From UBA4656 sp002405525 (GTDB taxonomy: Bacteria > Pseudomonadota > Gammaproteobacteria > Xanthomonadales > Ahniellaceae): a stretch of 64,000 nt of DNA. Shown here in pieces: positions 54,304 to 64,000 of this stretch. A model generated the notes under the pieces. The model saw nothing but the letters and a program-made list of their open reading frames with translations. It ran no database searches and was not told the DNA's origin. The DNA is taken from assembly GCA_036723735.1 (NCBI GenBank), contig DAIMGT010000002.1, positions 1-64,000 of the forward strand, in the 5' to 3' direction. How positions within the stretch are numbered: position 1 is the stretch's first letter; each line of letters begins with the position of its first letter. Both the position numbers and the translations under genes were made by a program.

Positions 54304-54813
54304 ATGCCCGATGCGACCCAGCCCGACGACGGCCGCCTCCACGACCTCGCCGCCGACGTCGGCGCACGGCTGCGGCGCGTCGGGCAGATGCTGGTCACCG
54401 CGGAGTCCTGCACCGGAGGCTGGATCGCCAAGACGATCACCGACATCCCGGGCTGCTCGGCGTGGTTCGAGACCGGAATGGTCGCCTACTCCTACGAGGC
54501 CAAGCAGGCCCTGCTCGGCGTGCGCCCGGAAACCCTGCTCAAGCACGGCGCGGTCAGCGAGGAGACCGTGCTGGAGATGGTCTCCGGTGCGCTGATCCAC
54601 GCCGGAGCCGGGGTAGCCGTGGCGGTCACGGGGATCGCGGGCCCGGGCGGGGGCACGGCGGACAAGCCGGTCGGCACGGTCTGGATCGCCTGGAAGCTGC
54701 GCGGCGGCTATCCGCTGATGCGGCGCTTCCAGTTCGATGGCGATCGCGAGGCGGTGCGCCGTCACACCGTGGCCGCCGCGCTCGAGGGGCTTCAGAAGAT
54801 TCTTACGCACTGA
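54304..54813 (+). CDS. pncC: Nicotinamide-nucleotide amidohydrolase PncC (CinA C-terminal domain)
   Basis: This 169-residue protein is the stand-alone CinA C-terminal domain: MLVTAESCTGGWIAKTITDI, FETGMVAYSYEAKQALLGV and VAVTGIAGPGGGTADKPVGT. The enzyme deamidates nicotinamide mononucleotide to nicotinate mononucleotide in the pyridine-nucleotide cycle. The N-terminal COG1058 domain of full-length CinA is missing. Its placement directly upstream of recA (118 bp) is common in proteobacteria and Firmicutes, where it is part of the cinA-recA arrangement. It is divergent from mutS with a 57-bp gap. Confidence 0.94.
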   Translation: MPDATQPDDGRLHDLAADVGARLRRVGQMLVTAESCTGGWIAKTITDIPGCSAWFETGMVAYSYEAKQALLGVRPETLLKHGAVSEETVLEMVSGALIHAGAGVAVAVTGIAGPGGGTADKPVGTVWIAWKLRGGYPLMRRFQFDGDREAVRRHTVAAALEGLQKILTH

Positions 54814-54931
54814 CGCGGCGTTCGCCCCTGCCCTGGGTCGAAGGGTGTGGGATGATTGAGTCCGCATCGCAGGCGTTGAGACGCGATCCGGCGACAAAGC
54901 GCCCCGCCCCCAATCCCCCGAAGGAATCCCG

Positions 54932-55957
54932 ATGGACGAGAACAAGCGCCGCGCCCTGTCTTCCGCCCTCAGCCAGATCGAGAAGCAGTTCGGCAAGGGC
55001 ACCGTGATGCGCATGGGCGACAAGGTCAACGAAGCCGTGGAGGTCGTCTCCACCGGCTCGCTGGGGCTCGACATTGCGCTCGGCATCGGCGGCCTGCCGC
55101 GCGGGCGCGTGATCGAGATCTACGGGCCCGAGTCGTCCGGCAAGACCACGCTCACGCTGCAGGTCATCGCCAACTGCCAGAGGATGGGAGGCACCGCGGC
55201 CTTCGTCGACGCCGAGCATGCGCTCGACCCGACCTATGCCGAGAAACTCGGCGTCAAGGTCGACGACCTGCTGGTCTCGCAGCCCGACACCGGCGAGCAG
55301 GCGCTGGAGATCACCGACATGCTGGTGCGGTCCGGCGCGGTCGATGTGGTGGTCGTCGACTCGGTCGCCGCGCTCACGCCCAAGGCCGAGATCGAGGGCG
55401 AGATGGGTGATTCGCATGTTGGACTGCACGCGCGCCTGATGAGCCAGGCCCTGCGCAAGCTCACCGCCAACATCAAGAAATCCAATTGCATGGTCATCTT
55501 CATCAACCAGATCCGCATGAAGATCGGCGTGATGTTCGGCAGTCCCGAAACCACCACCGGCGGCAACGCGCTCAAATTCTATGCCTCGGTCCGGCTCGAT
55601 ATCCGCCGCATCGGATCGGTCAAGCGCGGTGAGGAAGTGATCGGCTCCGAGACGCGGGTGAAGGTGGTCAAGAACAAGCTCGCGCCGCCTTTCCGCGTGG
55701 CCGATTTCGAGATCCTCTATGGCGAGGGCGCCTCGCGGGAGGGCGAGATCATCGAACTCGGCGTGGCCCACAGCCTGGTCGAGAAGTCAGGGGCCTGGTA
55801 CAGCTACGGCGGCGACCGCATCGGCCAGGGCAAGGACAACACTCGGCTGTTCCTCAAGGAGCACCCGGAGATGGCGCGCGAGATCGAGGACAAGATCCGC
55901 GCCAAGCTGGTCAACGCCAAGCTCGGCGCGGCCGCCGCCGAGGCCGCCGAGGCCTGA
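54932..55957 (+). CDS. recA: Recombinase RecA
   Basis: This 341-residue protein drives strand exchange and LexA cleavage. Walker A is GPESSGKTTL, with the adjacent AFVDAEHALDP, DNA-binding loops L1 (DSHVGLHARLMSQALRK) and L2 (IFINQIRMKIGVMFGSPETTTGG), and the end region KNKLAPPFRVADFEILYGEG. No intein. A strong ribosome site (GAAGGAATCCC) precedes the ATG at 54932. I saw no E. coli-type CTG-N10-CAG or Xanthomonas-type SOS operator in the 118 bp upstream. recX follows after 5 bp. Confidence 0.98.
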   Translation: MDENKRRALSSALSQIEKQFGKGTVMRMGDKVNEAVEVVSTGSLGLDIALGIGGLPRGRVIEIYGPESSGKTTLTLQVIANCQRMGGTAAFVDAEHALDPTYAEKLGVKVDDLLVSQPDTGEQALEITDMLVRSGAVDVVVVDSVAALTPKAEIEGEMGDSHVGLHARLMSQALRKLTANIKKSNCMVIFINQIRMKIGVMFGSPETTTGGNALKFYASVRLDIRRIGSVKRGEEVIGSETRVKVVKNKLAPPFRVADFEILYGEGASREGEIIELGVAHSLVEKSGAWYSYGGDRIGQGKDNTRLFLKEHPEMAREIEDKIRAKLVNAKLGAAAAEAAEA

Positions 55958-55962
55958 TCCGC

Positions 55963-56436
55963 ATGCGCCGGAGGCAACCCGGCGCGCCCCCGCCTGGCGC
56001 CTACGAGGCGGCGCTGGGACTGCTCTCGCGGCGCGAGTACTCGCGCCGCGACCTCACGCGCAAGCTGGCCCGCCGCGGGATCGACGCTGCAGCGGCGGGA
56101 GACGCCCTCGAGCGGTTGGCCAGCGCGGCATACCAGTCCGACCGCCGCTTCGCCGAATCCCTGGTCCGCCAGCGTGTGGCGCAGGGCTATGGCCCGCGGC
56201 ACGTCCAGGCTGAACTCGGCACCCACGGCATCCCCTCCGACACGATCCGCGAACTGCTCGACGGTCCCGACTGGGATGCGGTCGCGCGCGACCTGGTGGC
56301 GCGGCGTCTGCATGCCGCCCCCGGCCCCGCCGCCCGCCGCCGCGCGGCGGGCCTGCTGCAGCGCCGAGGCTTCGGCAGCGACACCATCCGTCGCGTGCTC
56401 GGCAGGCTGGCGACCGCCGGCGCTGGCGAGGACTGA
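55963..56436 (+). CDS. recX: RecA regulatory protein RecX
   Basis: This 157-residue helical protein limits RecA filament growth. It has three-helix repeats of the RecX fold, with AYEAALGLLSRREYSRRDLT, RKLARRGIDAAAAGDALERL, the AAYQSDRRFAESLVRQRVAQ core and GYGPRHVQAELGTHGI. It starts 5 bp after recA, as in many proteobacteria, so both are made from one message. The C-terminus is rich in Arg/Ala repeats and ends before the alaS promoter region. Confidence 0.95.
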   Translation: MRRRQPGAPPPGAYEAALGLLSRREYSRRDLTRKLARRGIDAAAAGDALERLASAAYQSDRRFAESLVRQRVAQGYGPRHVQAELGTHGIPSDTIRELLDGPDWDAVARDLVARRLHAAPGPAARRRAAGLLQRRGFGSDTIRRVLGRLATAGAGED

Positions 56437-56603
56437 CGCCTCGCGCGCAGGGTCCCCACGGCCCCGACACCGACCGACGCCTGCGGAGTCTCCGAAGCCC
56501 GCGGTCCCGGCGCCGCCGGGCGGCGCGGTGACCGCGCTTGTGCAGCGCGGCACGAACCGCCAAATCGGGATATCCTCAACGGTTTCCCCGCCTGGTGTGC
56601 ACC

Positions 56604-59237
<2,634 letters not shown>

Positions 59238-59327
59238 TTGCGGCGGCATCGGACGCCCATCCCTGGCGGATTCGTCAATGTTTCCGTGTCGTGGCCGTAC
59301 GCAGGTTCGGACTGTCTCGTGAAAATT

Positions 59328-59356
59328 TTGTGTCGGGCCAGAATCCGTACTAATTT
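59328..59356 (+). promoter_or_regulatory. Candidate promoter of csrA
   Basis: TTGTGT (59328-59333) and TAATTT (59351-59356) are 17 bases apart in a local A/T-rich patch of the 273-bp alaS-csrA gap. Transcription would begin near 59363, leaving a leader of about 150 bases. I see no gene in the remainder of the gap. Confidence 0.5.
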
Positions 59357-59510
59357 CATTGCGCCCCCACGCTCATGGCGTCTAACATGCGCGAGTGGTT
59401 CGAGCGCCCGGTCGGGATGTTTGGAGCGTGGGTCGGGATGACGGCCCAGGTGCGCTCCGAATTGGGGTCGGGGCGTCTGGCGGGCCGGATGATTCGAGGA
59501 CAGGAACAAC

Positions 59511-59714
59511 ATGCTGATTCTGACCCGTCGGGTGGGCGAAACCCTGATGATCGGTGACAACGTCACGGTCACTGTGCTGGGCGTCAAGGGCAACCAGGTG
59601 CGCATCGGCATCAACGCCCCGAAGGACCTCTCGGTGCACCGCGAGGAGATCTACCAGCGCATCAAGCGCGAGCAGGAGGGCGGTCTGCCGCCGATCGACA
59701 AACGCGGCGCCTGA
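59511..59714 (+). CDS. csrA: Carbon storage regulator CsrA
   Basis: This 67-residue RNA-binding dimer begins MLILTRRVGETLMIGDNVTV, with the RNA-contact sites Arg in the first strand and the VHREEIYQRIKREQE region near residue 44. CsrA/RsmA binds GGA motifs in mRNA leaders and represses or stabilises messages for carbon storage, motility and virulence. The ribosome site includes AGGACAGGAACAACATG, which itself has two GGA motifs near the start, so self-repression is possible. It lies between alaS and tRNA-Ser. Confidence 0.97.
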   Translation: MLILTRRVGETLMIGDNVTVTVLGVKGNQVRIGINAPKDLSVHREEIYQRIKREQEGGLPPIDKRGA

Positions 59715-59722
59715 GCTTGGCG

Positions 59723-59752
59723 TTTACCGGCCCGATTTCCGCGCGGTATTCT
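59723..59752 (+). promoter_or_regulatory. Candidate promoter of tRNA-Ser
   Basis: TTTACC (59723-59728) and TATTCT (59747-59752) are 18 bases apart, about 105 bases before the tRNA-Ser gene. Confidence 0.45.
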
Positions 59753-59856
59753 AGGGCTCGCCGAGGCAGCCGAGAGTTGCGCGACAGCTCACCGGCTCGT
59801 CGACCGATTGTGGCGGTTCATCGTCGACGAAGCGGGACTCAGAAGCGGGAGCAAAC

Positions 59857-59949
59857 GGAGAGATGCCCGAGAGGCCGAAGGGGCTCCCCTGCTAAGGGAG
59901 TATAGGGTCAAAAGCTCTATCGAGGGTTCGAATCCCTCTCTCTCCGCCA
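59857..59949 (+). tRNA. tRNA-Ser (GCT)
   Basis: A 93-base class II tRNA with a long variable arm. The 7-bp acceptor stem GGAGAGA pairs with TCTCTCC, the anticodon loop reads CTGCTAA with GCT, the T loop GGTTCGAATC is normal, and the CCA end is encoded. Confidence 0.95.
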
Positions 59950-60048
59950 TCCCTGCAAGAGACTGTTTCGCCGGCAGGACGTACCGCTCGAACCGGAGGA
60001 TGTCTTTGGAGGATGTCTTTACGGAGCCGTCAATCGTCGACCGGACCG

Positions 60049-60077
60049 TTGACGAAAACGCGGCGCTTGCGCATACT
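60049..60077 (+). promoter_or_regulatory. Promoter of tRNA-Arg (ACG)
   Basis: TTGACG (60049-60054) and CATACT (60072-60077) are 17 bases apart, and the tRNA begins 11 bases later, an ideal position for a tRNA promoter. Confidence 0.7.
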
Positions 60078-60088
60078 TTCGCTTCTTC

Positions 60089-60165
60089 GCGCCCGTAGCT
60101 CAGTTGGATAGAGTACCAGGCTACGAACTTGGTGGTCGGGAGTTCGAATCTCTCCGGGCGCGCCA
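60089..60165 (+). tRNA. tRNA-Arg (ACG)
   Basis: A 77-base tRNA. Acceptor stem GCGCCCG pairs with CGGGCGC, the anticodon loop holds ACG (wobble A is converted to inosine, reading CGN codons), and CCA is encoded. It has its own promoter and terminator. Confidence 0.95.
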
Positions 60166-60174
60166 GTTGGTCGG

Positions 60175-60197
60175 AAAGGGTGCTTCGGCGCCCTTTT
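60175..60197 (+). terminator. Intrinsic terminator after tRNA-Arg (ACG)
   Basis: AAAGGGTGC pairs with GCGCCCTTT across a TTCG tetraloop, running into a T tract, 10 bases past the tRNA. Confidence 0.85.
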
Positions 60198-60239
60198 CAT
60201 TTTGTGGAGGTGCAGCGGTGTGGATGGCGCGCACCGCGA

Positions 60240-60268
60240 TTGACGCTCGCGGACATGGTTCGTACCAT
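60240..60268 (+). promoter_or_regulatory. Promoter of tRNA-Pro
   Basis: TTGACG (60240-60245) and TACCAT (60263-60268) are exactly 17 bases apart. Transcription would start near 60275, about 45 bases before tRNA-Pro. The -10 is identical to that of the rpsF operon. Confidence 0.65.
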
Positions 60269-60319
60269 GCGCGTCGCGTAGGGGGCCGGTTCCCTCGCGC
60301 GTGGCGGGTCCGGAGATCG

Positions 60320-60396
<77 letters not shown>

Positions 60397-60512
60397 TCCG
60401 GCCGCCGGTTCGTCGCTCTCGGGCGGCGGGGTGCAGCGATGATCGAGGCCCTTCCAGGCCGGGTCATCGGATCGTGTCGCTGGGCGACGTTGCAGGATCG
60501 TGTCGACGCGAA

Positions 60513-60589
60513 GCGCCCGTAGCTCAACCGGATAGAGCATCGGCCTTCTAAGCCGACGGTTGCAGGTTCGAGTCCTGTCGGGCGCGCCA
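60513..60589 (+). tRNA. tRNA-Arg (TCT)
   Basis: A 77-base tRNA. Acceptor GCGCCCG pairs with CGGGCGC, the anticodon loop CTTCTAA holds TCT, reading AGA/AGG, and CCA is encoded. It starts a group of three closely spaced tRNA genes (Arg, His, Lys). Confidence 0.95.
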
Positions 60590-60614
60590 GCGGCTGCTGG
60601 ACCCAGATTCACCG

Positions 60615-60691
60615 GTGGACGTAGCTCAGTTGGTTAGAGTACCGGATTGTGATTCCGGATGTCGGGGGTTCGAGTCCCCTCGTCCACCCCA
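60615..60691 (+). tRNA. tRNA-His (GTG)
   Basis: A 77-base tRNA with GTG in the anticodon loop (TTGTGAT). The acceptor GTGGACG pairs with CGTCCAC. G at 60614 can be the extra G-1 pairing with C73, and CCA follows. Confidence 0.95.
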
Positions 60692-60707
60692 AATTGGTCA
60701 CACGCGT

Positions 60708-60783
60708 GGGCCGTTAGCTCAATTGGTAGAGCAGCGGACTCTTAATCCGTAGGTTCTAGGTTCGAGTCCTAGACGGCCCACCA
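60708..60783 (+). tRNA. tRNA-Lys (CTT)
   Basis: A 76-base tRNA. Acceptor GGGCCGT pairs with ACGGCCC, the anticodon loop CTCTTAA holds CTT, and CCA is encoded. Confidence 0.95.
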
Positions 60784-61170
60784 ATTCAGCCTCCGACCCA
60801 ACCGCCCGGAGCGATCGCGTCGGGCGCGTCGAGAGAAGCAGCCAGCGACAACGACGCCTCCGTGGCGCCGTCGTGGTGCCCGGGCAAAGCGCATGATCAG
60901 CGCCTCCGCGCCGGCGGTGCCATCGCTGTCCTCCCGGCCCACGCGAAGCCCCCTCCGCTCCAGACCCCTTGCAAGACCACGCGTCGTGGGGGCACGCGGG
61001 GCCGCCCGCTGTGCTGGCCACGGCCCCGCGTGCGCGCCGGGCGCAGGTCGCGCGCGCCCGCGGCATCGCCCCGGCGACGGGCGTCGGCGCCGCTGCTGCC
61101 GCGGACGCCCCACCATGACGCGACACCGCCGCTGCCCTCCGGTATCATTCGTGACCCCCGAATCCACCCG
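60784..61170. other. Intergenic region between tRNA-Lys and tRNA-Leu
   Basis: This 387-bp stretch is very GC-rich with several inverted repeats. The open frames in it are short or shadow frames without ribosome sites, and I see no credible gene or further tRNA. TATCAT at 61143-61148 may be the -10 of tRNA-Leu. Confidence 0.6.
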
Positions 61171-61255
61171 GCGAAAGTGGCGGAACTGGTAGACGCGCTG
61201 GATTTAGGTTCCAGTGGGGCGACCCGTGAGAGTTCGAGTCTCTCCTTTCGCACCA
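61171..61255 (+). tRNA. tRNA-Leu (TAG)
   Basis: An 85-base class II tRNA with a long variable arm. Acceptor GCGAAAG pairs with CTTTCGC, the anticodon loop TTTAGGT holds TAG, and CCA is encoded. It lies 59 bases before tig and could share its transcript. Confidence 0.95.
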
Positions 61256-61314
61256 GGCTCACGCCGCGGCCCCGCATTCCGTGCGCGGGCGGCCATGCTT
61301 CCTGAGGAGTTGTC

Positions 61315-62610
61315 ATGCAAGTCTCGCTCGAATCCGTCGGCACGCTCGAACGCAAGCTGACCGTGCGCTTTCCCGCCGAGCAGGTGGAGTCCCGCGCCCG
61401 CGCGCGGATCGTGGAGTTGGGCCGCACGGTGCGGATCAAGGGCTTCCGCCCGGGCAAGGTCCCGCCCCGCGTGCTCGAGCAACGTTTCGGCGCGCAGGTG
61501 CGCAGCGAAGCGATGTCGGAAGCGATTTCCGCCTCCTACCAGGAGGCCCTGCGGCAGCAGAACCTGCGCCCGGTGATGGCGCCGTCGATCAGTGCGCGCG
61601 CGGCGGAGGGCAACGAGATCGAGTACGTCGCGACCTTCGAGGTGGTTCCCGAACTGCCGCCGATCGATGTGTCCGGGTTGCAGGTCACGCGCACCGTCTC
61701 CGCGGTCGAGGAAGACGACGTCGACCGGATGATCGAAACGCTTCGGCAGCAGCGCCGCCAGTGGCAGGTGGTGGAGCGGCCGGCTGCCGCCGGCGACATG
61801 GTGATCTTCGAGTACGCGGCGGTCGCCGACGGCGTCCGCCACCCAGCGGAAGGCTTCGAGCGAGCGGGCACCATTCTCGGCGCCGGCGCCCTGTTCGCGG
61901 AGTTCGAGCCGGTGCTGCTCGGCGCGGTCGCGGGCGATTCTCGCAGCGCTACGGTGCAGTTCCCGGCCAACTTCCGCGAACCCTCGCTGGGCGGCAGGGC
62001 GGCAGCGGTCGACGCGCGGGTGGTTCGGGTGCAGCATCCGGCCCTGCCCGAGGTCGATGATGCCTTCATCGCCAGCTTCGGCGTCCGCGATGGCGGGATG
62101 GCGCGTTTTCGCGCCGACGTGCGGGCCAACCTCGAGCGCGAGTTGAACGCCGCGGTACGAGGGCGCACCAAGGCCGAAGCGGTTTCCAAGCTGATGGCGG
62201 CCTGGGCCGATCTGGAGGTTCCTCGTTCGCTGGTCGACACCGAAGCCGACGGACTGCTCAAGCAGGCGCAGCAGAACGCGCAGCGCGCCGGGGTGCAGCC
62301 GCCCGCCGACGCATCCCTTTTCCGGAAGGATGCGGAGAACCGCGTTCGAGCCTTCGTCTTGCTCGGCGAGATCGCCCGCCAGAACCGGATTTCCCCGGAC
62401 CCTCAGCGCGTCAACGAGATGCTGGCGACCATCGCCTCCACCTACGAAGAGCCGGAGAAAGTGGTCGAACTGTACGCCCGCGATCCGGAGTTGATGGCAA
62501 CCCTGCGCAACCGCGTGGTCGAGGATCAGGTGGTGGACTGGGTGTTGGATCATGCGAGGGTCGCGGAGCAGCGCCTCTCGTTTGCCGAGCTGATGCAACC
62601 GCAGGGCTGA
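61315..62610 (+). CDS. tig: Trigger factor
   Basis: This 431-residue ribosome-associated chaperone has the N-terminal ribosome-binding domain with the signature GFRPGKVPPRVLEQRFG near residue 44. A PPIase (FKBP-like) domain lies at about 160-240 (GDMVIFEYAAVADG), followed by the long C-terminal helical arms. It binds nascent chains at the exit tunnel. The start ATG at 61315 has AGGAG eight bases upstream. It leads the usual order tig-clpP-clpX, here with 219 and 135 bp between genes. Confidence 0.96.
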   Translation: MQVSLESVGTLERKLTVRFPAEQVESRARARIVELGRTVRIKGFRPGKVPPRVLEQRFGAQVRSEAMSEAISASYQEALRQQNLRPVMAPSISARAAEGNEIEYVATFEVVPELPPIDVSGLQVTRTVSAVEEDDVDRMIETLRQQRRQWQVVERPAAAGDMVIFEYAAVADGVRHPAEGFERAGTILGAGALFAEFEPVLLGAVAGDSRSATVQFPANFREPSLGGRAAAVDARVVRVQHPALPEVDDAFIASFGVRDGGMARFRADVRANLERELNAAVRGRTKAEAVSKLMAAWADLEVPRSLVDTEADGLLKQAQQNAQRAGVQPPADASLFRKDAENRVRAFVLLGEIARQNRISPDPQRVNEMLATIASTYEEPEKVVELYARDPELMATLRNRVVEDQVVDWVLDHARVAEQRLSFAELMQPQG

Positions 62611-62829
62611 CGCCGGTGCAGTCCGCCTGCCTGCGGTCCGGCCGGAACCTGTCGCTCGTGCCCGGGGCGGGCGCGGGATCGAGCCGGGCGCGCGCGAGCA
62701 GGCGTGCGCCGGCATTGGGGGCGGGGAAGGTTCGCTCTTGGGCGCCGGTCGCGCGCTTCGGGTCCTGACCGGGCCTTGAACGGCCGCGCCGCGGCCGCAA
62801 TCCCTGCCGCAAACCTTAGGAAGACTCCG

Positions 62830-63447
62830 ATGATCACGAACCTGAACCTGGTCCCGATGGTGGTCGAGCAGACCTCACGCGGCGAGCGTGCCTACGACAT
62901 CTACTCCCGGCTGCTGAAGGAGCGGGTCGTGTTCTGCGTCGGGCCGGTGGAGGACTACATGGCCAACGTCATCGTGGCCCAGCTGCTCTTCCTCGAGGCC
63001 GAGAACCCCGACAAGGACATCAATCTGTACATCAACAGCCCGGGCGGCTCGGTTACCGCCGGCATGGCGATCTTCGACACCATGCGCTTCATCCGGCCCC
63101 AGGTGAGTACGATCTGCATCGGCCAGGCGGCCAGCATGGGCGCGTTCCTGCTCGCGGCCGGCGCCAAGGGCAAGCGCTGGTGCCTGCCGAACTCGCGAGT
63201 GATGATCCACCAGCCCTCGGCGGGCTTTTCCGGCCAGGCGTCCGACATCGCGATCCACGCACGCGAGATCCTGTCCATCAAGGCGCGGATGAACGAGTTG
63301 ATGGCCGGGTTCACCGGGCGGCCGCTCGACCAGATCGAGAAGGACGTCGACCGCGATTACTTCCTGTCCGCTGCCGAGGCGCGCGATTATGGTTTGGTCG
63401 ATGGTGTGCTCGACCGGCGACCGGACGACAGCGTGCGTGCCGGCTGA
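62830..63447 (+). CDS. clpP: ATP-dependent Clp protease proteolytic subunit ClpP
   Basis: This 205-residue serine protease forms tetradecameric barrels that degrade substrates fed by ClpX or ClpA. The triad is Ser102 in IGQAASMGAFLL, His127 in RVMIHQPSAGF and Asp172 in QIEKDVDRDYF. LYINSPGGSVTAGMAIFDTM is the oxyanion region. An N-terminal propeptide of about 10 residues is expected to be cut. The ATG at 62830 gives the family start MITNLNLVPMVVEQ. clpX follows. Confidence 0.97.
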   Translation: MITNLNLVPMVVEQTSRGERAYDIYSRLLKERVVFCVGPVEDYMANVIVAQLLFLEAENPDKDINLYINSPGGSVTAGMAIFDTMRFIRPQVSTICIGQAASMGAFLLAAGAKGKRWCLPNSRVMIHQPSAGFSGQASDIAIHAREILSIKARMNELMAGFTGRPLDQIEKDVDRDYFLSAAEARDYGLVDGVLDRRPDDSVRAG

Positions 63448-63582
63448 AGTCGCGCTTCCGCGCCGCTTCACATTCGTATACCCGCTCGGGCCGCGGCGGC
63501 GGCGGTCCGGGGCAATGGCGTGTTATCCTCGGGCCGGAGTCCCGTCTCGGCGGGTCGCTAAAGGTGGCGAGGCGGGCGGAAG

Positions 63583-64000
63583 ATGAGCGAAGACCGACAG
63601 GGCAGGGGCAACGACGGCGGGAAGATCCTGTACTGCTCGTTCTGCGGCAAGAGCCAGCACGAGGTCCGCAAGCTGATCGCGGGTCCGTCCGTGTTCATCT
63701 GCGACGAGTGCGTCGAGCTGTGCAACGACATCATCCGCGAGGAGCTCGAGGAGAAGGCCGCCACCGCGCGCAGCCACCTGCCGAAGCCGCGGGAGATCAT
63801 GGACGTGCTGGACCAGTACGTCATCGGACAGAACCGCGCCAAGAAAGTGCTGGCGGTGGCCGTCTACAACCACTACAAGCGGCTCGAGTCGCGGCAGCGC
63901 GGTGAGGATGTGGAGCTCGCGAAGAGCAACATCCTGCTGATTGGCCCCACGGGCTCCGGCAAGACACTGCTCGCCGAGACGCTGGCCCGGCTGCTCAACG
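63583..64000 (+). CDS. clpX: ATP-dependent Clp protease ATP-binding subunit ClpX (3' truncated by window)
   Basis: The first 139 residues are present. They hold the N-terminal zinc-binding domain (LYCSFCGKSQHEVRKL and CDECVELCNDII, four cysteines), which binds adaptors and substrates, then the linker PKPREIMDVLDQYVIGQ and the Walker A motif LIGPTGSGKTLLAETLARLL at the window end. ClpX unfolds substrates and passes them to ClpP. The gene continues beyond base 64000. A TTATCC box near 63522 may be the -10 of a separate clpX promoter. Confidence 0.96.
   Translation, partial: MSEDRQGRGNDGGKILYCSFCGKSQHEVRKLIAGPSVFICDECVELCNDIIREELEEKAATARSHLPKPREIMDVLDQYVIGQNRAKKVLAVAVYNHYKRLESRQRGEDVELAKSNILLIGPTGSGKTLLAETLARLLN

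Noticed and set aside
54814..54931. SOS operator upstream of recA
   Set aside because: Neither a CTG-N10-CAG nor a TTAG-N6-TACTA type box is visible in the 118 bp.
60784..61170. Extra tRNA or small RNA between tRNA-Lys and tRNA-Leu
   Set aside because: No cloverleaf with a GGTTCGA-type T loop is present; inverted repeats are those expected of GC-rich sequence.

Overview
The window is chromosomal DNA from a high-GC gammaproteobacterium. The best fit is the Xanthomonadales (Lysobacterales), probably near Rhodanobacteraceae or Dokdonella-like lineages. This rests on the gene orders rpsF-rpsR-rplI-dnaB-alr-radA, rpsP-rimM-trmD-rplS and cinA-recA-recX-alaS-csrA-tRNA-Ser-tRNA-Arg, on the tig-clpP-clpX block, on an FG-GAP secreted protein ending in the DGFD-type tail common in that group, on a large TonB receptor, and on a GTAGGAGC-type intergenic repeat. 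The taxon is inferred from these features and was not tested by any search. No prophage, CRISPR array, transposase or rRNA operon is visible.

Layout. 1-5954: the end of a 2-oxoacid dehydrogenase E1 gene, a class III cyclase-FHA protein, a GspE/PilB-like ATPase with an unusual N-terminus, an unknown protein, and an exported amidohydrolase. 6020-21068: a mixed region with a DUF3422-type membrane protein, an orphan regulator-like protein, an intracellular PHB depolymerase divergent from a flavin monooxygenase, a TonB receptor with an unclear start, glutathione peroxidase, a TfoX-like protein whose tail runs into a repeat, an MDR-family reductase, alkaline phosphatase and an FG-GAP protein. 21080-32434: a lower kynurenine (3-hydroxyanthranilate) branch on the minus strand. 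It is split in two by a plus-strand pair of paralogous glycosyltransferase-like genes and a structured repeat. 32579-49282: mostly core housekeeping genes (Fe-S carrier, ribosomal proteins, dnaB, alr, radA, ffh, trmD, htpG, tyrA). 49285-64000: a TPR-OGT-like glycosyltransferase, mutS, recA/recX, alaS, csrA, seven tRNA genes, tig, clpP and the start of clpX.

How genes work together. 3-hydroxyanthranilate dioxygenase, ACMS decarboxylase, aminomuconate-semialdehyde dehydrogenase and a RidA-family deaminase form consecutive steps from 3-hydroxyanthranilate towards 4-oxalocrotonate. An SbtA-type permease and an atypical SDR lie in the same transcription units, and asnS heads the upstream unit. The most unusual content is the pair of about 574-residue proteins (23685-25406 and 25669-27390) that join an N-terminal winged-helix/PqqD-like segment to a GT-A-type domain. 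Next is a roughly 150-bp hairpin-rich intergenic repeat seen twice (after the second paralog and between the TPR glycosyltransferase and mutS).
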